DNA of 64,000 bases from a bacterium. GTDB lineage: Bacteria; Krumholzibacteriota; Krumholzibacteriia; LZORAL124-64-63. The stretch is taken from NCBI GenBank assembly GCA_024223715.1, contig JAAEOA010000358.1, forward strand, positions 1 to 64,000, read 5' to 3'. The translations under genes were made by a program, and so were the position numbers. The notes under the pieces were generated by a model. The model worked only from the letters and a program-made list of their open reading frames with translations, did no database searches and had not been told where the DNA came from. Positions 1-6,892 of this stretch are shown piece by piece (the stretch's first letter is position 1; each line of letters begins with the position of its first letter).

Positions 1-603
1 GGAATTATCACCATTGACTATACTAGGTCCTTTGCCTTAACAGAATTTTCGAGTGAATTTTCATTAACTGACGCAATAGGGTCGTTCGGGCAAATCCTGA
101 CAAGCAACGAAGGCTTCAGTGCCCATTTCTCCATGTACGGAGTGCTGCATTATTCAGTCCCCATCACCTGGGGCACCAGCATTACGTCCCTTTTGGCCTC
201 AGGTGTTCCCCGCCTGTTTTGGGCCAGCCGTCCCGAATCGGTTTACTACCACTATGCATCATCTGTTGGCGCATCAATGGATCAAGGTTATACAATTCAC
301 CATGCTACGGCCTGGTATTTGAATTTCGGTTTTACGGGAATTATTTTCGGAGCTTCACTCCTTGGTTTTTTATGGGCCCGATTGTTCCAAAACACTGTCA
401 TCCGAATACAAGGCAATTCACTTTTGGTTTCTATTTTCCCTGCAGTCGGATTTGCCTTTTTTACTGGCGGATTGCCCGGTCTGATCCGTGGTGGAATCGA
501 ATCCTATAAAGCGGTTATTCTGTATTCCTTATTGGCGCCATTCTTGGTTCTCTTGCTTAGTCAAAATAAAAAATCTGATCCCGCCAAAGAAGAGAAAACC
601 TGA
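1..603 (+). CDS. O-antigen/exopolysaccharide polymerase (Wzy-like), 3' part
   Basis: The open frame enters from the left edge (frame 1, no start in the window) and ends at a TGA at 601-603, leaving about 200 residues. It is a hydrophobic membrane protein. The piece has a loop with the sequence YTIHHATAWYLNFG, then two hydrophobic segments and a short charged tail (QNKKSDPAKEEKT). That loop, with conserved HHATAWYL, resembles the last periplasmic loop of oligosaccharide repeat-unit polymerases, which join lipid-linked repeat units at the outer face of the inner membrane. Family assignment is from remembered similarity, and the N-terminal membrane half is missing. The genes downstream on the same strand (methyltransferase, phosphoglycosyl transferase, aldo/keto reductase) support a role in surface polysaccharide. 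Confidence 0.7.
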   Translation, partial: GIITIDYTRSFALTEFSSEFSLTDAIGSFGQILTSNEGFSAHFSMYGVLHYSVPITWGTSITSLLASGVPRLFWASRPESVYYHYASSVGASMDQGYTIHHATAWYLNFGFTGIIFGASLLGFLWARLFQNTVIRIQGNSLLVSIFPAVGFAFFTGGLPGLIRGGIESYKAVILYSLLAPFLVLLLSQNKKSDPAKEEKT

Positions 604-694
604 TCACCAGTTGCTATGCTCATTTCCTGTGTTAATATTCCTACAATCCAATAACCTTGAAAATTCTGATTAACTTGAAAAAGGAGGGCTTTTG

Positions 695-1510
695 GTGAAC
701 CCACAATCAGCCAGCAATATAGAATCTGAGGACCGCAAACAACTGGAAGCAGAATTCCACAGTAACCGGGAAACGGATCGGTTGTCCATGTCCCCTGAGG
801 AATTTGAAAGAAAATATTCAAACAAAACCTTTTATTCCATCTGCAGAAAAACCACTGATCACCTTGAAGAGTGGATGCGCATCAATTGTCCGGGCAAGAC
901 CGCCCTGGACTATTGCTGCGGCCTTGGTGCTTCAACTCGCCGTTTGGCTAAATTCGGAGCCATGGCCTACGGAATAGACATTGCTGAAGAGGAAGTAAAA
1001 ACTGCCACCCTGGATGCAGAAAAAGCTGGCTTGGCCGACCAAACCAATTTCCAGGTCATGGACGCCGAAAATATGGACTTTGAGGACAATACTTTTGACC
1101 TGATTTTCTGCTCGGGAGTGCTTCACCATCTTGATCTTGACGCAGCTTACCCGGAACTGGCTCGGGTTCTGAAGCCAGGGGGAAAAATTCTGTGTCTGGA
1201 AGCTCTGGCTCATAACCCCATCATCCAGCTCTACCGTCGCCTCACGCCAAAACTGCGCACTGCCTGGGAAACTGACCACATTCTGAGCACTGAGCAAGTC
1301 CAGCAAGGCTATCAGTTCTTCGATTCCATCAAGGTCAACTACTTCTACCTGTTTTCCATTGGAGTGATTCCCTTCCGGAATACATTTTTATTCAAACCGC
1401 TACTCAGTTTTACGGAAGTCCTGGACAGCATGGTATTAAAAATTCCTCTGGTTCGTAAAATGGCCTGGCAAATGATTTTCGAATTGTCGGAACCCAAACA
1501 GGACAACTGA
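695..1510 (+). CDS. class I SAM-dependent methyltransferase
   Basis: A protein of about 271 residues with a Rossmann methyltransferase core. Motif I is DYCCGLGAS near residue 72, an acidic residue follows in YGIDIAEEE, motif II lies in DAENMDFEDNTFDLIF, and a post-motif reads LARVLKPGGKIL. This matches the UbiE/Methyltransf_11 family. The C-terminal third is hydrophobic (YLFSIGVIPFRNTFLF), as in methyltransferases acting on lipid-linked or membrane-near substrates. Start: an AAGGAGG Shine-Dalgarno sequence lies 7 nt before the GTG at 695; the TTG at 692 in the same frame is too close. It sits between a Wzy-like gene and a phosphoglycosyl transferase, so methylation of a surface glycan or lipid-linked sugar is likely. 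The substrate cannot be told. Confidence 0.85.
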   Translation: MNPQSASNIESEDRKQLEAEFHSNRETDRLSMSPEEFERKYSNKTFYSICRKTTDHLEEWMRINCPGKTALDYCCGLGASTRRLAKFGAMAYGIDIAEEEVKTATLDAEKAGLADQTNFQVMDAENMDFEDNTFDLIFCSGVLHHLDLDAAYPELARVLKPGGKILCLEALAHNPIIQLYRRLTPKLRTAWETDHILSTEQVQQGYQFFDSIKVNYFYLFSIGVIPFRNTFLFKPLLSFTEVLDSMVLKIPLVRKMAWQMIFELSEPKQDN

Positions 1511-1515
1511 CCAAC

Positions 1516-2118
1516 ATGATGAAACGACTGTTTGATTTGGTCTTTGCGTTATTGGGGTTGATTTTTGCAGGCCCCGTCCTGTTATTAACCGGTTTGCTTG
1601 TCAAGCTGTCCTCTGACGGTCCTGTTTTTTATCGGGGTAAACGTGCAGGACTGCATGACAGCACTTTCCACATTTTCAAGTTCCGAACCATGATACCCAA
1701 CGCTGAAGCGTTGGGTGGCCACTCCACCGGCTTGAATGATGCAAGGTTAACTCCCACTGGGAAATTTCTGCGAAAATACAAGCTCGATGAACTGCCCCAG
1801 CTCTTCAATATTCTCGCCGGTGAAATGAGTTTCGTGGGGCCCCGGCCCCAGGTTCTGGCCTACACCACCCTTTATGAAGGTGACCTGAAACGAATCATGG
1901 ATGTAAAGCCCGGCCTAACGGACTTTGCATCCATAGAATTTATTAACCTTGATGAAATACTTGGCGATGATGACGTCGACGGCAAATACCAAAGGGAAAT
2001 CGAACCTCGGAAAAATCAATTGCGGTTGAAATATGTCAATGAACAAGGTTTTGTAACGGATATCAAAATCCTCATCCTTACCGCAGCGCGTATGGTGGGC
2101 CTCAAGGATAAGACATGA
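1516..2118 (+). CDS. initiating phosphoglycosyl transferase (bacterial sugar transferase, small monotopic type)
   Basis: 200 residues, the size of the minimal PglC/WcaJ C-terminal catalytic unit. Residues 8-30 form the N-terminal re-entrant hydrophobic helix, followed by SSDGPVFYRGKRAG. The catalytic Asp-Glu pair is at 91-92 (KYKLDELPQLFNIL) and the family motif VGPRP at 107-111, then PGLTDFAS. The family transfers a sugar-1-phosphate from a nucleotide sugar to undecaprenyl phosphate at the inner membrane, the first step in making lipid-linked repeat units. It lies 5 nt after the methyltransferase and its end overlaps the aldo/keto reductase start (ATGA), so the genes are co-translated. A second ATG at 1519 could also be the start. 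This is the intact enzyme against which the degenerate copy at 51976-54108 can be compared. Confidence 0.93.
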   Translation: MMKRLFDLVFALLGLIFAGPVLLLTGLLVKLSSDGPVFYRGKRAGLHDSTFHIFKFRTMIPNAEALGGHSTGLNDARLTPTGKFLRKYKLDELPQLFNILAGEMSFVGPRPQVLAYTTLYEGDLKRIMDVKPGLTDFASIEFINLDEILGDDDVDGKYQREIEPRKNQLRLKYVNEQGFVTDIKILILTAARMVGLKDKT

Positions 2119-3071
2119 ACCACTCTGGACCAAAACCTTGTGGTCCGGATACCCCTCTGGGCCTTGGTTGCTGGGCAATTGGAGGCCATGGCTGGGGCCA
2201 GGTTGATGATGAGTCCTCCATAGAGGCCATATCCTTCGCTTTGGACAATGGCGTTCAGTTGTTTGACACCGCTGATTGTTATGGCTTTGGCCACTCAGAA
2301 TTAATCCTCGGCAAGGCCCTGGGCACCAATCGCCACAAGGTTGTTGTTTCGACAAAAGGTGGCATTCGCTGGGATGAGAATGGAAAAATCCAAAAGGACA
2401 ACTCCCCCACCTATTTGCGAACAGCTCTCCAAGCATCTCTGCAGCGGTTGAAGCTCGATAGTGCCCCCTTATATTTTGTGCATTGGCCGGATGGCAAAAC
2501 TCCCATTGCCGAAGTCATGATCGAGTTGGAAAAGATGAGACAGGAAGGCCTCCTGCAAACCATTGGGGTGTCCAATTTCTCACCTGAACAACTGGCAGAA
2601 GCGGGATCTTATGGAAAAGTTGATGTCCTCCAGGTAAAAGTTAATCTTCTGGAGCGAGAAAAATACCTGGCCTTGGCTAACGTTTGCGCAAGGGATCAAA
2701 TCAAAGTCATGGCTTTTGGGTGTCTGGCAGAAGGAATGCTGACCGGAAAAGTTAAATCCGACACCCAATATCCACCAACGGATCATCGGTCCAGAAATGC
2801 CTTTTTTCAAGGCGATACCTTGCGAAAAAACCTTAAATTCGTGGCTGGACTCGAGGTTGTTGCCCAACAGGCCCAATCTTCCGTTGCCAACGTTGCCCTT
2901 AAATCTGTTCTGGACCATGATGGGATCAATTGCGCCTTATTTGGGGCTCGGACTGCACTCCAGGTCCAGCAGAATCTAGCCAGCCTCACAGTTAAGCTGC
3001 ACCCTGTTCAGGAAAAGATTAACAATCTTGTGCATTCCCATAACCTGCCTCCGTTAGTCTGGAAACCTTAA
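2115..3071 (+). CDS. aldo/keto reductase
   Basis: 318 residues, the usual size for the AKR superfamily TIM barrel. The catalytic tetrad is visible: Asp51 and Tyr56 in FDTADCYGFGHSE, Lys81 in STKGG, and His123 in YFVHWPD. The later GVSNFS and ALFGARTALQVQQN segments match the NADP-binding end of the barrel. Such enzymes reduce aldehydes or ketones with NADPH; members in polysaccharide loci often act on keto-sugars, but the substrate here is unknown. The start overlaps the stop of the phosphoglycosyl transferase gene by 4 nt (ATGA), so it belongs to the same operon. It ends 16 nt from the convergent GT4 gene. Confidence 0.93.
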   Translation: MNHSGPKPCGPDTPLGLGCWAIGGHGWGQVDDESSIEAISFALDNGVQLFDTADCYGFGHSELILGKALGTNRHKVVVSTKGGIRWDENGKIQKDNSPTYLRTALQASLQRLKLDSAPLYFVHWPDGKTPIAEVMIELEKMRQEGLLQTIGVSNFSPEQLAEAGSYGKVDVLQVKVNLLEREKYLALANVCARDQIKVMAFGCLAEGMLTGKVKSDTQYPPTDHRSRNAFFQGDTLRKNLKFVAGLEVVAQQAQSSVANVALKSVLDHDGINCALFGARTALQVQQNLASLTVKLHPVQEKINNLVHSHNLPPLVWKP

Positions 3072-3083
3072 CCAGGTCTTTTT
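3065..3083 (+). terminator. weak possible terminator at the convergent junction
   Basis: A 4-bp stem (ACCT 3065-3068, AGGT 3074-3077) spans the aldo/keto reductase stop codon and is followed by CTTTTTCTTTTT. The uridine-rich run is convincing but the stem is short, so this is only a possible Rho-independent terminator for the + strand operon. Confidence 0.3.
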
Positions 3084-3087
3084 CTTT

Positions 3088-4353
3088 TTAAACACCTTTA
3101 TGGGCAATGGCCTCCAGGTAATCGGATAGATGTCCATAAAGTTCGTAAGCAGAATAGCTATCTTTGTACAAACGATAGGCTCGGTCCCCCATCAACTCCC
3201 GTGTTTGATCATCATCAATTAGGTTCGTCATGGCAGTAGTCAATGAGGTTGGACTACCCTCTGAATAAAAACTGGCACAGTTGTGCTCCTGCATCAACTG
3301 CCTGGAAAAACCTTCCAAAGAAGAAATCAAAGGAAGCCCCTCAGACAAATACTCAACAAGCTTGTTGGGCATACTGTCTCTGAAATTGTCACTATTGCGA
3401 TAAGGAGCCAGTCCCATATCTGACAATTGCATAAGAGTTTTTACTGCCGGACCATCGACCCATCCGCTGTAAACAATATTTTCGATCCCCTTCGCCTGGC
3501 TTTGAAACTTTGGGAGATCGTCTCCGCTACCAGCAATGACCAATTGGGCTTTTGAACTTATGGGCTTAAAAGCAGAAATAACTGTCTCGAAATCCATAAC
3601 TGTATAACGAACAGACCCAATAAAACAGATGACCGGTAAATGATTATCCGAGCCAACACCCAAATCCTGCCAAAAGGTTTTGGCTTGGGTCATTAGGCTC
3701 TCATCATAGGAAATTTCTGGGTAGCCATGGGCAAAGTATTGATCGTTGTCATGGGTCTCTCTACCCGAATGTGAAACACCCCACCGGACTAAAGCGGGTG
3801 CATTTCCAGTAATTCCGACAGCACCTCGACAAGCCTCTTTCAGGTCCTTGTACATAAAACCCAATCCTAGTTTCGCAAGAGGACGCAGAGGCGCTGGGCA
3901 AAGCTCCACCATAAAATCTGGCCACTGGTCCCGTATGTCGACAACGACCGGAACAGAATGCCTTTTTCCGTAACGGACCGCCTCCCTGGCAAGTTCAAGA
4001 GTGGGCAGTGCGCAAAAAATCACGTCCGGCTTTTGCATTTGTTCGGCCAAACGGTGAAACTCATTGGCTATTTGTCGGTGATTGCAAATTCGTTGCAAGG
4101 AAAGATTTCTTTTATAGTGCCGGCCATGAAGGAGGATGAGTTTGGCATCAGAATGGTCATTCGGAAATAGAGGTAACTCACAACTTTCCTCAAACCGATT
4201 CTCTTTACTGTGATGGTTCATTGTAGAGGACCACCATGTAACCTGGTGGCCTCTTTCGGCCAAAATCCTTGTGGTGACACCAACACGCCAGGGGCGCCAG
4301 GTACCGGCATCCACCGGAAGTGGTTCACCTACGTTGATAGCCCAGATTATCAC
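3088..4353 (-). CDS. glycosyltransferase family 4 (GT-B fold)
   Basis: 421 residues. The N-terminal half starts IIWAINVGEPLPVDAG and contains VVVDIRDQWPDF. The C-terminal half has the donor-side GT4 features PVICFIGSVRYT, AQLVIAGSGDD and the E-x7-E-like region MPNKLVEYLSEGLPLISS. The layout resembles WbuB/WcaI-type GT4 enzymes that add a sugar to a lipid-linked acceptor; donor and acceptor are not readable. The start is a GTG at 4353 with GGAAGG 6 nt before it. It lies 103 nt after the fused E1 gene, and a good terminator for that gene sits in the gap, so it may have its own promoter or depend on read-through. Confidence 0.87.
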   Translation of the reverse strand: MIIWAINVGEPLPVDAGTWRPWRVGVTTRILAERGHQVTWWSSTMNHHSKENRFEESCELPLFPNDHSDAKLILLHGRHYKRNLSLQRICNHRQIANEFHRLAEQMQKPDVIFCALPTLELAREAVRYGKRHSVPVVVDIRDQWPDFMVELCPAPLRPLAKLGLGFMYKDLKEACRGAVGITGNAPALVRWGVSHSGRETHDNDQYFAHGYPEISYDESLMTQAKTFWQDLGVGSDNHLPVICFIGSVRYTVMDFETVISAFKPISSKAQLVIAGSGDDLPKFQSQAKGIENIVYSGWVDGPAVKTLMQLSDMGLAPYRNSDNFRDSMPNKLVEYLSEGLPLISSLEGFSRQLMQEHNCASFYSEGSPTSLTTAMTNLIDDDQTRELMGDRAYRLYKDSYSAYELYGHLSDYLEAIAHKGV

Positions 4354-4424
4354 TGTCTACCTTCCGATTGACTTATCTGAGTTAATAATTGGGGCTTTTA
4401 ACAATACTCACGAAACACACGGTC

Positions 4425-4455
4425 AAAAAAAACCAGCTGCAAGGCGGGCTTTGGT
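4425..4455 (-). terminator. Rho-independent terminator after the E1 fusion gene
   Basis: Read on -, the sequence right after the TAA stop has arms ACC-(AA)-AGC and GCT-GGT around a 10-nt loop, followed by eight T residues (A8 on + at 4425-4432). A stem ending directly in a T8 run is typical of an intrinsic terminator. The stem is only six pairs with a small bulge. Confidence 0.6.
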
Positions 4456-4456
4456 A

Positions 4457-6631
4457 TTATTCCGACCGAGCCTTCCTACTCTCCTGCCCCACCTCAAAAG
4501 GGGATGAATCAGCGCCAGCCCGATGCAACTCCACAATTTTTTCTTTTAAGCGAGTCACATCAATAAAATAGTTCTTCTCCAGAGGAGCACTCATGGGTGC
4601 AGGACACTCTGGCAACCCAACCCGAGACACTGGAGCCTTCAATTGGGTAACAACCTCGCTGGCCGCCACGACTGCGGCAACTTCAGCTGTAAAACCGTAA
4701 GCATCCCATCCTCCATCTGCCACCAGTAACTTGCCGGTTTTGGCCACGGATTTAAGAATCATTTCTGTGTCCAGAGGCTTGAGAGTTCTTGGATCAATAA
4801 TTTCCACGTCAATGCCTTCGGCTGCCAGTTCCTCAGCAGCTTCAATAGCCATGGGGTTCATATAGCTGGAAGCAACAATGGTCAGGTCGGTTCCCCAACG
4901 GCGCACAACGCCTTTGCCAAGCTCAACAGTATAAAGTTCACGGGGAACTTCGCTGGTATTTCCATAAGCCCAGCGATCATCGATATAAACCACAGGGTCA
5001 TCTGACAGCAAAGCAGCAGCCAACAAGCCTTTGGCATCGTAGGCATTTGAAGGCATGACAACTTTTAACCCGGGAACGTGTGCAAAAAGGGCTTGCAGGC
5101 TTTGGCTGTGCTGAGCAGCCTGCTCCCCACCTCGGTTGACAATCAGACGAGCCACAAGTGGAACCGTCACCTTGCCACCGGTCATGTAATGCCAATTGGC
5201 TGCCTGACCAAGAAACTGCTCGGTTCCCAAGAGTGCAAAATCAACCCGTGGATGAATAACCATGGGGCGCATGCCCACCATACTCATACCCACAGTGGCA
5301 CCCGAAACAGCATCTTCACTAATGGGAGTATCAATAACCCTTTTGGGTCCATATTTCCTGAACAAACCCTTGGCTGTATTACCCACGTACCAGGGACTAT
5401 TGACACCTTGACCGATGATCACATAGCTGTCATCTGAATCCATCAACTGTTCGGTTGCTTCACGAATGGAATCACCAATGTTCATGATGTCGTGTTCAAC
5501 AACATGGCCATCATTATCATAGCGAGGCAGCAAATCAGCCTTGGGAACCGGTTGGTTGATTTCACTGGTGGTGTAGGCCAGCATGTCTTCAACTTTGGGC
5601 CAGGGATCCTGGCGAGCCTGATTCACACAGCGCTCAACTTCAGCAATTTCCGCTTCATGAATGGCTTGAACACTTTCAGTATTCAAAATGCCTTCACTGA
5701 TCAGCAGACGTTCCATTTGGGGAATGGGGTCTCGGTCCATCCACATGTCAAATTCCATGCGGTTTCGCAGGCCTTTTTCCAAATCAAGGTTGGCCCCCAC
5801 ATGGCCATGAATACGATAAGTGCGAGCTTCTATCAGCGTGGGTCCTGCTCCACTGCGGGCTCTTTCAATAGCCACTCTTCCGGCTTCATAAACTTCAAAG
5901 AAATTATTTCCATCGACCCGCACTCCGGGCATGGCAAAAGGCTCAGCATGCTTATAAATTGAATCTGCTGGACGACGGTTATCGATTCTTACATGGCTCG
6001 AATAGAGATTGTTTTCACACACGAAAATGACGGGCAGCTTCATTGTGGCTGCCAGGTTCAAACTTTCATGAAAACGACCTTCTTCGGTTGCACCATCGCC
6101 AAAATAACTGACAGCAACCCTGGATTCACCCTTAATGACCGAGCGCATTGCCGCGCCAACAGCATGCGGAATCGAAGATGCCACAATAGGTGTAGCTCCC
6201 GGGAAACCAACTTCAGGGGCGACCAGATGCATAGATCCGCCCCGGCCATGGGCACAACCCGTAACCCGACCAAAAACTTCGGACATCATGCCCTGCAGGT
6301 CACCGCCCTTGGCCAGGTAGTGGCCATGAGACCGGTGGGCACCAAATATGTAATCTTTTTCTGTCAGGCTGGCACTAATACCTACAGCCACAGCCTCTTC
6401 ACCAGAATAGAGATGAGCCGGGCAAATGACCTCTTTTTGCAACCGTACCACTTTGCCGTTTTCGTCGTAGACAAGATCCCCATTCTCGTCAATTTTCTCA
6501 TCCCGAACCAAATCTGCGATTTTCTCTTCAGCAGCCCTAATACGAACCATCATGCGGAAATGGTTCTTAAGCTCCTCGGCACTCAGACCGCGAAAACCAT
6601 CAGAATTATTCGATTGGGAAGTGCTGCTCAT
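4457..6631 (-). CDS. thiamine-diphosphate 2-oxoacid dehydrogenase, fused E1 alpha-beta
   Basis: 724 residues joining an E1 alpha-like half (1 to about 375) to an E1 beta-like half (about 390 to 700). The alpha half holds the thiamine-diphosphate motif: GDG at 178-180 and NN at 207-208. The beta half has DTPISEDAVSG, including the Glu expected to contact the thiamine ring, and the HSQSLQALFAHVPGLKVV region typical of pyruvate, acetoin and branched-chain enzymes. Residues 43-66 form an acidic, Gly/Asn-rich insert (KIDENGDLVYDENGK) not usual in E1 alpha. No lipoyl E2 or E3 gene is nearby, and the flanking genes concern polysaccharide export. It may feed a central complex encoded elsewhere or do a separate decarboxylation or ligation for glycan modification. 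TAGGAG lies 5 nt before the ATG. Confidence 0.9.
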   Translation of the reverse strand: MSSTSQSNNSDGFRGLSAEELKNHFRMMVRIRAAEEKIADLVRDEKIDENGDLVYDENGKVVRLQKEVICPAHLYSGEEAVAVGISASLTEKDYIFGAHRSHGHYLAKGGDLQGMMSEVFGRVTGCAHGRGGSMHLVAPEVGFPGATPIVASSIPHAVGAAMRSVIKGESRVAVSYFGDGATEEGRFHESLNLAATMKLPVIFVCENNLYSSHVRIDNRRPADSIYKHAEPFAMPGVRVDGNNFFEVYEAGRVAIERARSGAGPTLIEARTYRIHGHVGANLDLEKGLRNRMEFDMWMDRDPIPQMERLLISEGILNTESVQAIHEAEIAEVERCVNQARQDPWPKVEDMLAYTTSEINQPVPKADLLPRYDNDGHVVEHDIMNIGDSIREATEQLMDSDDSYVIIGQGVNSPWYVGNTAKGLFRKYGPKRVIDTPISEDAVSGATVGMSMVGMRPMVIHPRVDFALLGTEQFLGQAANWHYMTGGKVTVPLVARLIVNRGGEQAAQHSQSLQALFAHVPGLKVVMPSNAYDAKGLLAAALLSDDPVVYIDDRWAYGNTSEVPRELYTVELGKGVVRRWGTDLTIVASSYMNPMAIEAAEELAAEGIDVEIIDPRTLKPLDTEMILKSVAKTGKLLVADGGWDAYGFTAEVAAVVAASEVVTQLKAPVSRVGLPECPAPMSAPLEKNYFIDVTRLKEKIVELHRAGADSSPFEVGQESRKARSE

Positions 6632-6650
6632 GTTTTCTCCTATGATGCAC

Positions 6651-6667
6651 TGATACCCGTGGTATCA
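6651..6667. promoter_or_regulatory. 17-bp perfect dyad upstream of the E1 fusion gene, possible operator
   Basis: TGATACC (6651-6657), CGT, GGTATCA (6661-6667) forms 7-bp perfect arms with a 3-nt centre, 20 nt before the E1 start. On - it lies inside the spacer of a weak promoter candidate, TTGAAT, 17 nt, TATCAG. A repressor bound here would block that promoter. The protein that would bind is not known. Confidence 0.4.
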
Positions 6668-6865
6668 ACTTGATTCAATTTTCTGGGCTTCAATAAACAG
6701 TCAGAAAGTTTTTGATAAATCTGGCAACACTTCGCGTACTGTCAGAAAAACCAACAATCGATTCAAATCAGATTTTCTCACAGAACCTCAAGTCCTTCAA
6801 AATCTGAGTACTCAAAATACAAACCACACTCATCCAGAATAAAACATTTCACAAACAGATCACAG

Positions 6866-6892
6866 TAAAAACCGTGTGGTGTCTGCGGTTTT
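6866..6892 (-). terminator. Rho-independent terminator after the SLBB export gene
   Basis: On -, directly after the TAG stop (6893-6895), the arms AAAACCG and CGGTTTT (6886-6892 and 6868-6874 on +) enclose an 11-nt loop and continue into TTTTTA. Position and shape fit an intrinsic terminator, which would separate this gene from the E1 gene 235 nt further on. Confidence 0.55.

Noticed and set aside
5993-6673. 226-residue frame on + opposite the E1 alpha half
   Set aside because: The opposite strand holds the thiamine-diphosphate motif and clear E1 homology; the frame is a shadow.
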